The translations under genes and the position numbers were made by a program. Shown here in pieces: positions 1-5,477 of a stretch of DNA of 5,934 nt. The stretch's first letter is position 1. Each line of letters starts with the position of its first letter. This DNA is from an uncultured Dehalococcoidia bacterium (GTDB taxonomy: Bacteria > Chloroflexota > Dehalococcoidia > Tepidiformales > Tepidiformaceae), in NCBI GenBank assembly GCA_937864275.1, contig CALMIW010000106.1, forward strand, positions 1-5,934. The letters run 5' to 3'. A model generated the notes under the pieces. The model made no database searches, was not told the origin of the DNA, and saw nothing but the letters and a program-made list of their open reading frames with translations.

Positions 1-319
1 CTTCACCTACATCGCGGCGAATACGGGCGGCGGCGCCGCCGCCCAGAAGGCGGCAATCACCAGCCCCGCGCCGGGCTCGCAGTTCGGCGGCACGACCGTC
101 ACGTTTAACTGGACCGCCGGCAGCGGCGCTCAACAGTATTTCTTCTACCTAGGCACCTCTCAGGGTGCGAACAACCTGCTCGGCGCATCGATGGGCACGA
201 GCACCACGGTGACCCTCTCCAACCTCCCGCGAGGCGGCCAGGTGCTTTGGGTGCGTCTCTGGACGCTGCTCCCCAGCGGCTGGCAGTTCACCGACTACCA
301 GTACCGCGCCGCCCCCTGA
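1..319 (+). CDS. C-terminal fragment of a secreted-looking protein with an Ig/Fn3-like domain
   Basis: The frame is open from the left edge (first full codon at position 2) to TGA at 317-319, giving 105 visible residues; the start lies outside the window. After an Ala/Gly-rich linker (about residues 5-18) comes one beta-sandwich-like module. It opens with ITSPAPGSQF, continues with TVTFNWTAGSGAQQYFFYLG, and closes with VLWVRLWTLLPSGWQF followed by DYQYRAAP. This layout (Pro-Gly-Ser opening, a V-F-W strand, a Y-x-L-x-G strand, a VRLW strand and a terminal Y-x-Y) resembles carbohydrate-binding or Fn3/Ig-like repeats at the C-termini of large secreted proteins, especially in Acidobacteria and other soil bacteria. 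No catalytic residues are visible. Function is inferred as extracellular binding or a structural appendix; the N-terminal part would decide. It converges on the zinc-ribbon gene, with a terminator hairpin between them. Confidence 0.75.
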   Translation, partial: FTYIAANTGGGAAAQKAAITSPAPGSQFGGTTVTFNWTAGSGAQQYFFYLGTSQGANNLLGASMGTSTTVTLSNLPRGGQVLWVRLWTLLPSGWQFTDYQYRAAP

Positions 320-349
320 TCGCACAGACGGGATACTCCCGAAACACCG

Positions 350-391
350 GAGGGCCGCCCATCATTGCGATGGACGGCCCTCTCGTTTCTT
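350..391. terminator. Strong hairpin terminator, possibly bidirectional
   Basis: GAGGGCCG (350-357) pairs perfectly with CGGCCCTC (375-382). After one C/A mismatch, CCATC (359-363) pairs with GATGG (369-373), leaving a 5-nt loop ATTGC. On the plus strand it is followed by TCGTTTCTT, a short T-rich tail. On the minus strand the flank reads CGGTGTTTC, also weakly T-rich. It sits between two converging genes (plus gene ends at 319, minus gene ends at 405), exactly where a shared terminator is expected. The T-tracts are short, so efficiency in either direction is uncertain. Confidence 0.75.
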
Positions 392-404
392 GCTGTGCCG
401 GACG

Positions 405-848
405 TTACGACCCGCGCCGAATCCAAACCCGCCGGATGACGACGGTCTCACTGACTGCCCCGGCGTACGGGTAAGGGTCCACCGCCGCGGCAGGCTGAGG
501 CACCGTGACCTCCTTCGCCGCCGGCCGGGGTGCCCGCTTCGCCGCCTTGGGCTTTCCCGCAACCGCGTTCAACGCTTGCTTGCCTGCCTGGCGAGCGAGG
601 TACTTCCCGGTGAGGCTCACGCCGATCTGGAGGGCCGTGCCAACGGCCATGGCCGTGGCGGCCTTCTTCACCGGCGCTGGAAGTGCAGCGCGTTGCCGTT
701 CGGGCCGAACCGGCAGTGCCGTCGCGGGAGCCGCCACGATCGCCGTATCGCGAATCGCGGAGAGGAACATCCCGCACTGGCGGCAGTAGTTGTCATCCGG
801 CTGGTACTCAGCCTGGCAGTCCGGGCAGGTCGGGAGTGTTTGGGCCAT
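405..848 (-). CDS. Small zinc-ribbon protein with a hydrophobic segment, function unknown
   Basis: This 147-residue protein begins with a compact zinc ribbon: C8-x2-C11 and C22-x2-C25, in the pattern CPDC ... CRQCG, typical of the zinc-ribbon domains found at the N-termini of many small bacterial proteins. An Ala/Pro/Arg linker (about 36-60) follows, then an uncharged stretch at 63-81 (AATAMAVGTALQIGVSLTG) flanked by Lys residues, which could be a single membrane helix or a buried amphipathic helix. The rest is Ala/Lys/Pro-rich and basic (about 82-115), with a short tail ending VIRRVWIRRGS. I do not recognise a specific family beyond the ribbon. It is the last gene of the xseA-xseB-formyltransferase cluster, 8 nt after the formyltransferase stop, and ends before a terminator. 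The ATG at 846-848 lacks a Shine-Dalgarno; instead a TATAAT lies just upstream, which hints at a leaderless transcript in addition to read-through. Confidence 0.8.
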   Translation of the reverse strand: MAQTLPTCPDCQAEYQPDDNYCRQCGMFLSAIRDTAIVAAPATALPVRPERQRAALPAPVKKAATAMAVGTALQIGVSLTGKYLARQAGKQALNAVAGKPKAAKRAPRPAAKEVTVPQPAAAVDPYPYAGAVSETVVIRRVWIRRGS

Positions 849-855
849 GCGCGCG

Positions 856-861
856 ATTATA
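856..861 (-). promoter_or_regulatory. Candidate -10 box for a leaderless transcript of the zinc-ribbon gene
   Basis: Reading the minus strand, a perfect TATAAT overlaps the TAA stop of the formyltransferase and is separated from the zinc-ribbon ATG by only seven bases (CGCGCGC). Transcription starting 6-8 bases after the box would begin at or next to the A of the ATG, so the mRNA would have almost no leader. No Shine-Dalgarno is present. No good -35 element is seen at 16-18 bases upstream (AGCGGT at the 17-base position), so the box could be a chance match. Confidence 0.4.
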
Positions 862-1690
862 CCGGCCGTGTCGAGTGGACCGCTCGTTCCACCGCTTCGG
901 TGAGGTCCACGGGTTCAGGCGGCGGGATCGCAAGCTTGCCTTCCGCCACGGCCCGCAGCGTCTCCACCAGGAATGGGCGCTCTCGCGCCACACCGCGTGC
1001 GCGGATGTCCAGGTACAGAGGCATGGCCGTGATCTCGTCGAGCGTTGCCGCGTCGATGTCGCTCCCCGAGAGTGCCCCCCAGGCGGCCTCGTTCGCCTCA
1101 TCCTGGATGGCGAACCGGCAGAAGCTGATCGCCGGGCCACGGTCCACATCGCCGGTCACCAGGTTCATCATGCATCCCGAGTCCAGCGCTTGCGTGCGCA
1201 TCAGTTCGGCGATGACTTCCTGGTACGTGCCGATTGGCCCGTCCGGCAGTGCGGGGTGGTCGTTCATGAACGTGAACCGCCCGAACAGCGGCTCGGTCGC
1301 GATGAGCATGTAGCCGAACATCACGCCCAGCGAGAAGTCGTACTTCTTCAGGGTCGCGGCAACTTCCCGGTCGTAGTCGGATCGCCAGGGCTGCAGCGGT
1401 TCGCCCGGTTTGCCGACCTTGCCCCCCACCGACTTGCGGTACCGCACCGAGGAGCGCGCTTCAACCGGGATACCCCGCTCTTTGACCATCGCGATGAGCC
1501 GGTCCGTCGCCTCCGCCTCGCCGCGGTCGCGGTTGACGAACACGACGGCGATTTCCACTGGCAGGCCCGCGTCGATTGCCCTGAGGGTGTAGTCGAGCGC
1601 CCCGTAGGAGCCCGGCCCGCGGCCCGTCGTCAGCCACGCGATGCGCAACCTGCCTGGCCCTGGCCGATCCTGGATAGTGGATTCAGTCAT
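857..1690 (-). CDS. PurN-like formyltransferase-fold protein (10-formyl-THF type)
   Basis: This 277-residue protein has the formyltransferase fold shared by phosphoribosylglycinamide formyltransferase (PurN) and methionyl-tRNA formyltransferase. The N-terminal strand RIAWLTTGRGPGSYG (15-30) sits where PurN binds phosphate. The catalytic triad is retained: N143 and H145 in FMNDHPALPDGPIGTY, and D183 in VTGDVDRGPAI, matching Asn106, His108 and Asp144 of E. coli PurN. The usual SLLP loop is replaced by ALPD, and the PurN His137 position is an Asn (N176). A segment at about 80-110 (YRKSVGGKVGKPGEP) and a C-terminal extension beyond residue 200 make it longer than PurN (about 210 residues). It lies 72 nt after xseB and 8 nt before the zinc-ribbon gene, with a weak SD-like GAGGCGG before ATG. 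In the family the donor is 10-formyl-tetrahydrofolate; the acceptor here is unknown, and GAR, a sugar nucleotide or another amine are all possible. Confidence 0.8.
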   Translation of the reverse strand: MTESTIQDRPGPGRLRIAWLTTGRGPGSYGALDYTLRAIDAGLPVEIAVVFVNRDRGEAEATDRLIAMVKERGIPVEARSSVRYRKSVGGKVGKPGEPLQPWRSDYDREVAATLKKYDFSLGVMFGYMLIATEPLFGRFTFMNDHPALPDGPIGTYQEVIAELMRTQALDSGCMMNLVTGDVDRGPAISFCRFAIQDEANEAAWGALSGSDIDAATLDEITAMPLYLDIRARGVARERPFLVETLRAVAEGKLAIPPPEPVDLTEAVERAVHSTRPV

Positions 1691-1762
1691 CCCGCCGCCT
1701 CACCGGCTCACCGGCCTGCAAGCCGCGGCTGTCCACCAGCGTTCCAACGTCCGAAGCAACTG

Positions 1763-2005
1763 TCATTCGTCAGCCTCGTAGCCGGCTTCCACTTCGCGCA
1801 GTTGGAGTTCGTCCTCGTCCATGCGCCCCTGGAGCGTCCTCACCTGGAGCTCTGCCTTCTCGAGGATGGCGCGGAGCTGATCCACCAGTTTGGCGCCCTC
1901 CTCGTAGAGCTTGAGCGACTCTTCGAGCGGCAGGTTCCCCTGCTCCAGCTTGCGGGCCTTCTCTTCGAGCGCCGCATAGAGAATTTCGAACGTTGGTTCA
2001 GGCAT
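1763..2005 (-). CDS. xseB: Exodeoxyribonuclease VII small subunit
   Basis: The 80-residue product matches XseB in length and signature: FEILYAALEEKARKLEQGN, then LPLEESLKLYEEGAKLVDQL, then a C-terminal AELQV. The LE-x-G-x-LPLEESL-x-L-x-E-G core (about 20-37) forms the helical hairpin seen in the family. Several XseB subunits assemble along the coiled C-terminal part of XseA to form exonuclease VII, which degrades single-stranded DNA in both directions to oligonucleotides in the cytoplasm. The ATG lies 4 nt after the xseA stop, so translation is probably coupled. An SD-like AGGTGA at 2015-2020 (minus strand) sits within the end of xseA, 9 nt from the start. The tail (about 60-80) is acidic. 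Identification rests on motif plus the xseA neighbour. Confidence 0.95.
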   Translation of the reverse strand: MPEPTFEILYAALEEKARKLEQGNLPLEESLKLYEEGAKLVDQLRAILEKAELQVRTLQGRMDEDELQLREVEAGYEADE

Positions 2006-2009
2006 GTGG

Positions 2010-3200
2010 TCAGCTCACCTCGGCCCAGAATGCCCCATCGGCGACGGATACGGAAAGCCGGTCGCCCGGCTTCACCTTGCGCGTGCTGTTCACCACTGGC
2101 TTCTTCGTGGCGCCTTCTTTCTGGACGATCGCGAAGCCGCGGGCAAGCGTCGCCATAGGGTTCAACGATTCGATGCGTGCCGCCACGTTCTCGAAACGGG
2201 CGCGATCGGTGGACGTGCGCCGCTCAAGGCCCGCCTGCATCTCGCGCAGCAGTGAACGCACCTCCGCGGCCAGGGACGCCGGGTCCGGAGCCGAATACTG
2301 GATTCGCCGGAGCTGCGTCTCCACCTTCCCCGCCTGTTCGGAAACGGTGTTCCGGACGGCCGAGGCCATCTGGCGGTCCATCATGCGAAGCGCGCGCTCG
2401 AGCTGGCCGATGTCCGGGGCCGAACGTTCCGCCGCTGCGCTCGGCGTTGGTGCGCGCATATCCGCGACCAGGTCCGCAATCGTCACATCCGTCTCGTGAC
2501 CGACGCCGGAGACGACAGGCACGGGAAAGCCGTAGATAGCCCGCGCGACCCGCTCGTCGTTGAAGGCCGAGAGGTCCTCGGCGCTGCCTCCGCCCGGCGC
2601 CACGAGCGCAAGGCCGAGTGCCGGCTCTTTCGCCAGCCGGCGCAGTGCGGCCGTCACCTGTCCCGCTGCCTGGTCGCCCTGCACCAGCGCCGGCGAAAGC
2701 AGCACCGTCGCCAGCGGCCAGCGCCGCGCAAGCACATTCCGGATGTCCTGCAGCGCTGCCCCCGTCGGCGAGGTGACGAGGCCGATGTGCCGGGGAAACG
2801 GCGGCAGCGGGCGTTTGCGTGCCGGGTCGAACAGGCCCCCCGCTTCCAGCCGGAGCCGCAGTTCTTCGAATCTCGCGGCAAGGATGCCGACGCCTTCCGG
2901 CCGCACGAAGTCGGCGACGAACTGCAACTCGCCTCGCTGCGGGTACACCGTAATCCGCCCGTGGGCGATAACGCGCTCCCCGTCGCGCAACTGGAAGCCC
3001 GGCATGTTGTCCCGGAACAGGATGGTGCGCAGGGCCGCGCTCGAGTCTTTCAATGAGAAGTAGCGGTGCCCCACCTGGGAGCGCGAGTAGTTCGAGACTT
3101 CGCCCTGGATCCAGAGGTCGCTGAAGAACTCGTTCGATTCGAGCACCTCGCGGAGGAACGAGACAACGGCTGAGACCGAAAGCGCGGATGGAGTGGTCAT
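2010..3200 (-). CDS. xseA: Exodeoxyribonuclease VII large subunit
   Basis: The 396-residue product is a full-length XseA (family usually 400-450). The N-terminal OB-fold (about 8-100) shows WIQGEVSN (30-37) and GHRYFSLKD (44-52), which bind single-stranded DNA. The catalytic domain carries GLFD with PLPPFPRHIGLVTSPTGAAL (131-150), GGGSAEDLSAFNDERVARAI (203-222) and SGVGHETDVTIADLVADMRA (231-250), followed by PTPSAAAE. A helical region (about 260-345) should bind XseB, and NPMATLARGFAIVQ (347-360) is the usual C-terminal segment. It is the first gene of the minus-strand cluster and is divergent from the DUF2171-like gene. The start (ATG at 3198-3200) aligns with family N-termini, yet no Shine-Dalgarno precedes it. 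Role: processing of ssDNA in mismatch repair and damage tolerance, known for the family. Confidence 0.97.
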   Translation of the reverse strand: MTTPSALSVSAVVSFLREVLESNEFFSDLWIQGEVSNYSRSQVGHRYFSLKDSSAALRTILFRDNMPGFQLRDGERVIAHGRITVYPQRGELQFVADFVRPEGVGILAARFEELRLRLEAGGLFDPARKRPLPPFPRHIGLVTSPTGAALQDIRNVLARRWPLATVLLSPALVQGDQAAGQVTAALRRLAKEPALGLALVAPGGGSAEDLSAFNDERVARAIYGFPVPVVSGVGHETDVTIADLVADMRAPTPSAAAERSAPDIGQLERALRMMDRQMASAVRNTVSEQAGKVETQLRRIQYSAPDPASLAAEVRSLLREMQAGLERRTSTDRARFENVAARIESLNPMATLARGFAIVQKEGATKKPVVNSTRKVKPGDRLSVSVADGAFWAEVS

Positions 3201-3209
3201 CGGTGAGAC

Positions 3210-3215
3210 AGAGTA
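3210..3215 (-). promoter_or_regulatory. Candidate -10 box (TACTCT) just upstream of xseA
   Basis: On the minus strand TACTCT (a TANNNT match) lies 9 nt before the xseA ATG, and there is no Shine-Dalgarno in between (GTCTCACCG). A transcript would start 6-7 nt after the box and leave about a 3-nt leader. No convincing -35 element is present at the expected distance. It mirrors the layout seen ahead of the zinc-ribbon gene at 856-861, which raises its weight slightly. Confidence 0.3.
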
Positions 3216-3278
3216 ACCGCAGACCAGGCGAGAGCGCAGGGCGAGTTAGGCGAATGCTCCGTCGCCACACTCGCAGGA

Positions 3279-3307
3279 TTGGCAGATTCGGTCGTCAGCA
3301 GCACAAT
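3279..3307 (+). promoter_or_regulatory. Sigma-70-like promoter of the DUF2171-like gene
   Basis: A -35 candidate TTGGCA (3279-3284; five of six matches to TTGACA) and a -10 candidate CACAAT (3302-3307; four of six to TATAAT) are separated by exactly 17 nt. The predicted transcription start is near 3314, giving a leader of about 20 nt that contains the GGAGGAG ribosome-binding site. The spacing and position in a divergent gap fit a dedicated promoter. Confidence 0.55.
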
Positions 3308-3320
3308 GCCCAGATTCCCC

Positions 3321-3327
3321 GGAGGAG
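3321..3327 (+). promoter_or_regulatory. Shine-Dalgarno deciding the GTG start of the DUF2171-like gene
   Basis: GGAGGAG lies 7 nt before GTG at 3335-3337. It argues against a start at the upstream in-frame ATG (3188), which would overlap the xseA start and add 49 residues of Arg-rich, low-complexity sequence without family similarity. Confidence 0.8.
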
Positions 3328-3334
3328 TTCGGAA

Positions 3335-3655
3335 GTGACTGTTGAGATTACCGTTGGCGCACATGTCATAACGAGCGACGGGAAAGAACTCGGGACCGTC
3401 AAGCGAGTCGAGGCCAGCGCCTTCCTCCTCGACGTGCCCCACAACTACGACTACTGGCTCCAAACCGAGCTTGCCGCCACGCTCTCCAACGGGCGCATCC
3501 AGCTGAGCATCGACTCCGAGCAGGTTGGCGCCTACAAGATGGACCGCCCCCGCGACCACAACCAGTTCATGGCCGGAACTCCCACGGATCGGGACCGCGC
3601 CACCATCCAGGGTGAGGCCCTGCGCGACAGCAACCGCCCGAATATGTCCCAGTGA
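3335..3655 (+). CDS. DUF2171 / PRC-barrel-like small protein
   Basis: From GTG at 3335 the product is 106 residues. The first half reads ITVGAHVITSDGKELGTVKRV (5-25), a PRC-barrel-like opening (G-x2-V-x-S-D-G-x-x-L-G-T-V). It continues with AFLLDVPHNYDYWLQTEL (29-46) and GRIQLSIDSEQVGAYKM (53-69), the order of segments typical of DUF2171 proteins. The last 35 residues are polar and probably disordered. PRC-barrel and DUF2171 proteins are small cytosolic beta-barrels; some are stress-induced, but no biochemical role is established and I do not infer one. It is divergent from xseA and convergent with efp, with only 25 nt to the efp stop, and has its own promoter and SD. It interrupts what is one cluster in Bacillus-type genomes. 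Confidence 0.8.
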   Translation: MTVEITVGAHVITSDGKELGTVKRVEASAFLLDVPHNYDYWLQTELAATLSNGRIQLSIDSEQVGAYKMDRPRDHNQFMAGTPTDRDRATIQGEALRDSNRPNMSQ

Positions 3656-3680
3656 GACCCGCTCGACTGTTGACGAGTGT

Positions 3681-4241
3681 CTACTGCACCCGCTCGATGT
3701 AGCTGCCAGAATCCGTGTTCACGCGGACCTTCGTGCCCTCTTCGATGAACAGCGGGACCTGGATCACCAGGCCGGTTTCGAGTGTGGCGGGTTTCGTGCC
3801 GCCAGTGGCGGTGTCGCCCTTGAAGCCCGGGTCGGTGCGAGTGATGGTGAGTTCGACCGAAATCGGCATTTCGACGCCGATGACTTCCTCGCCGTAGAGG
3901 ACGACTTCGCAGGTGTCGTTCTCTTTGAGGTACTTGTTGGCGTCGCCCACCTTCTCCGCGCCGACCGGGATCTGCTCGAACGTCTCGGTGTTCATGAAGT
4001 AATAGAACTGGTCGTCGCTGTAGAGGTACTGCATCTCGCGGCGTTCGACGCGGGCCCGGTTGAACTTCGTACCGGATTGGACGGTGTGCTCGATGATGGA
4101 GCCGCTGCGGACGTCGCGGAGCTTGATCTTGACCTGGGCGGAGCCGCGGCCGGTCTTGATGTGGCTGTAGTCCATGATCGACCAGAGCTTGCCATCCATC
4201 TCGATGGTCGCGCCCTTCTTCAGTTCGGCGGTAGAAATCAC
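3681..4241 (-). CDS. efp: Translation elongation factor P
   Basis: The 186-residue product has the usual EF-P length and three domains. The N-terminal KOW-like domain (1-62) includes HIKTGRGSAQVKIKL (28-42). The first OB domain follows (about 65-125, with YLYSDDQFYYFMNTETFEQI). The C-terminal OB domain (about 130-186) has TDPGFKGDTATGGTKPATLE and ends with GSYIERV. EF-P binds between the ribosomal P and E sites and promotes peptide-bond formation on polyproline stretches. The loop-tip residue is Arg32 (KTGRG), not the Lys of the E. coli or Bacillus type; Thermus thermophilus EF-P also has Arg there. Translation starts at GTG (4239-4241), 4 nt after the pepQ stop, with SD CAGGAG (4251-4256) inside pepQ at 9 nt spacing. 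The start matches family N-termini (MISTAELKKG). Confidence 0.97.
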   Translation of the reverse strand: MISTAELKKGATIEMDGKLWSIMDYSHIKTGRGSAQVKIKLRDVRSGSIIEHTVQSGTKFNRARVERREMQYLYSDDQFYYFMNTETFEQIPVGAEKVGDANKYLKENDTCEVVLYGEEVIGVEMPISVELTITRTDPGFKGDTATGGTKPATLETGLVIQVPLFIEEGTKVRVNTDSGSYIERVQ

Positions 4242-4245
4242 GAAG

Positions 4246-5385
4246 TCACACTCCTGCGGGGGTGAGTTTGTTTGCTTTGCTGAGCACCCGCGCCCTGCCG
4301 TTTTCGAGGGTCACAACGTCCTCGATGCGCACGCCGCCCCAACCGGGGAGATAGATGCCTGGCTCAATGGTAAACACCATTCCCTCTTCCAAGGTATCCG
4401 CGCCGCTCTTCCCGAGGTAGGGGTCTTCGTGGACCGCGAGGCCGACCCCGTGCCCCAGCCCGTGCCCGAAGCGTTCGCCGTAGCCTGCCTTGTCGATGAC
4501 GTCCTGCGCCAGCAGGTGGGCGGCGTTGGTCTTCATTCCCGGTTCCACGCCCGCGATCGCCGCCTGCTGGGCTGCGTACACGATCGGGGAGACCTCCCGG
4601 AACTCCGCGTCCTGCTTCCCGGGGAAAAGCGGGCGTGTCAGGTCGCTGGAGTCCCCGCCGAACTTCGCCCCCATGTCGATGACCACCGGCCGATTTGCGC
4701 CCACCGCCGCCGGCGTCGGGTGCGCGTGCGGCATGGCGCCGTTCGGACCGCCCGCGACGATCGTTTCGAACGAGATGTCGTCGCCGCCCTCGGCCCTCAC
4801 GTTCGCCGCGAAGAGCTCGGCCGCGCGCTGTTCACTGGTCTCCGGCGTCAAGTCGCGCTCCAGCCGCTCGAAGGCGGCATCTGAGATGTCGATTGCCCGC
4901 TGGAGGAGGACGAGTTCCTCCGCGTCCTTCACCTTCCGAAGTCGCCCGATGATATCCGGCGCCGGCAACCACTTCGGCCGGTCAGCCGGCGGCATCCGGC
5001 GCGAAAGCGCCGTCAGGGAGAGCCGCCCTGCGTAGGTCGTGTCATGCGTTGCCAGCCCAACCCGCTTTCCGCCGATTCCCGCCTCGCCGGCGAACTTCGC
5101 GAACCACTCGCCGCGTCCGCCAAGGGCGGGGAACACCTCGAAGCCGCGAGGAGCGCACTCGCGCTCGGCCTGCTCCGTGTAACGGAAGTCGGCGGCGATC
5201 AGTGCCCGCTCCCGCGTGACCGGCACGACGCCCGCCGATCCGGTGAATCCGCTCGTGTAGTACCGGGACTCCATGCCGAGGTTCTCTTCTCCGGGCGCCG
5301 AGATCATCAGCGCATCGAGGTTCGCTTCGTCCAGCGCCTCCCGGATCCGGTCGAGCCGATCGTTTGGGAACTTCTTTTTCGCCAA
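4246..5385 (-). CDS. pepQ: M24-family Xaa-Pro aminopeptidase/dipeptidase
   Basis: The 379-residue product has the creatinase-type N-terminal domain (about 8-145) and the pita-bread metallopeptidase domain (about 155-375). All five metal ligands are visible: D237 (VIDMG), D248 (SSDLTR), H312 (GHGLGHGVGL), E341 (FTIEPGIYL) and E355 (GVRIEDV). The accessory histidines H220 (MPHAHPT), H308 and H319 (AVHED) are also present. Such enzymes remove the N-terminal residue from X-Pro peptides in the cytoplasm, using two divalent metals. Aminopeptidase and dipeptidase forms cannot be separated by sequence alone. The start is TTG (5383-5385), supported by AAGGAG at 5392-5397 on the minus strand, 6 nt away. 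It follows aroQ by 92 nt and its stop is 4 nt before efp, an arrangement conserved in many bacteria. Confidence 0.93.
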   Translation of the reverse strand: MAKKKFPNDRLDRIREALDEANLDALMISAPGEENLGMESRYYTSGFTGSAGVVPVTRERALIAADFRYTEQAERECAPRGFEVFPALGGRGEWFAKFAGEAGIGGKRVGLATHDTTYAGRLSLTALSRRMPPADRPKWLPAPDIIGRLRKVKDAEELVLLQRAIDISDAAFERLERDLTPETSEQRAAELFAANVRAEGGDDISFETIVAGGPNGAMPHAHPTPAAVGANRPVVIDMGAKFGGDSSDLTRPLFPGKQDAEFREVSPIVYAAQQAAIAGVEPGMKTNAAHLLAQDVIDKAGYGERFGHGLGHGVGLAVHEDPYLGKSGADTLEEGMVFTIEPGIYLPGWGGVRIEDVVTLENGRARVLSKANKLTPAGV

Positions 5386-5391
5386 TCCGTT

Positions 5392-5397
5392 CTCCTT
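5392..5397 (-). promoter_or_regulatory. Shine-Dalgarno supporting the TTG start of pepQ
   Basis: AAGGAG on the minus strand lies 6 nt before the TTG at 5383-5385. No ATG or GTG in frame nearby offers a better match, and the encoded MAKKKFPNDRLDRIREAL aligns with family N-termini. Confidence 0.75.
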
Positions 5398-5477
5398 GAG
5401 CGCCCGAACCAGCGCACCGGCCGGCGATCGGGGATGGTGAAGCGGAATCGCTGCGCCCCGGCGCCCCTGTCTCCGCG

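Noticed and set aside
330..340. Inverted repeat GGGA-TAC-TCCC
   Set aside because: Four base pairs with a three-base loop, easily due to chance; the stronger hairpin at 350-382 explains the gap.
390..1313. Long plus-strand open frame (307 codons)
   Set aside because: It lies opposite the zinc-ribbon and formyltransferase genes, is very rich in Arg and Ser, and shows no domain; a GC-rich shadow frame.
683..2158. Plus-strand open frame of 491 codons, the longest in the window
   Set aside because: It crosses three recognised minus-strand genes (formyltransferase, xseB, end of xseA), with Arg/His/Pro-rich composition and no motifs; length comes from high GC with few stop codons.
2224..3270. Minus-strand open frame of 348 codons
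   Set aside because: It overlaps xseA in another frame of the same strand; composition is Arg/Gly/Ala-rich and xseA motifs are unmistakable in its own frame.
3188..3334. N-terminal extension of the DUF2171-like gene from ATG at 3188
   Set aside because: It would run into the divergent xseA start and adds Arg-rich residues unlike the family; the GTG at 3335 has a strong SD.
3662..3677. Small hairpin CTCGAC...GACGAG between the DUF2171-like gene and efp
   Set aside because: Only four clean base pairs plus one isolated pair, and no T-tract; too weak to call a terminator.
3525..4265. Plus-strand open frame over efp
   Set aside because: Antisense shadow of efp; Asp/Val-rich sequence without family resemblance.
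4174..4884. Plus-strand open frame over pepQ
   Set aside because: Antisense to the pepQ metal-binding region, no motifs and no RBS of note.
5386..5477. Possible promoter or terminator in the aroQ-pepQ gap
   Set aside because: The minus strand here is very GC-rich with no -10-like hexamer and no stem followed by T residues; only the pepQ SD is supported.
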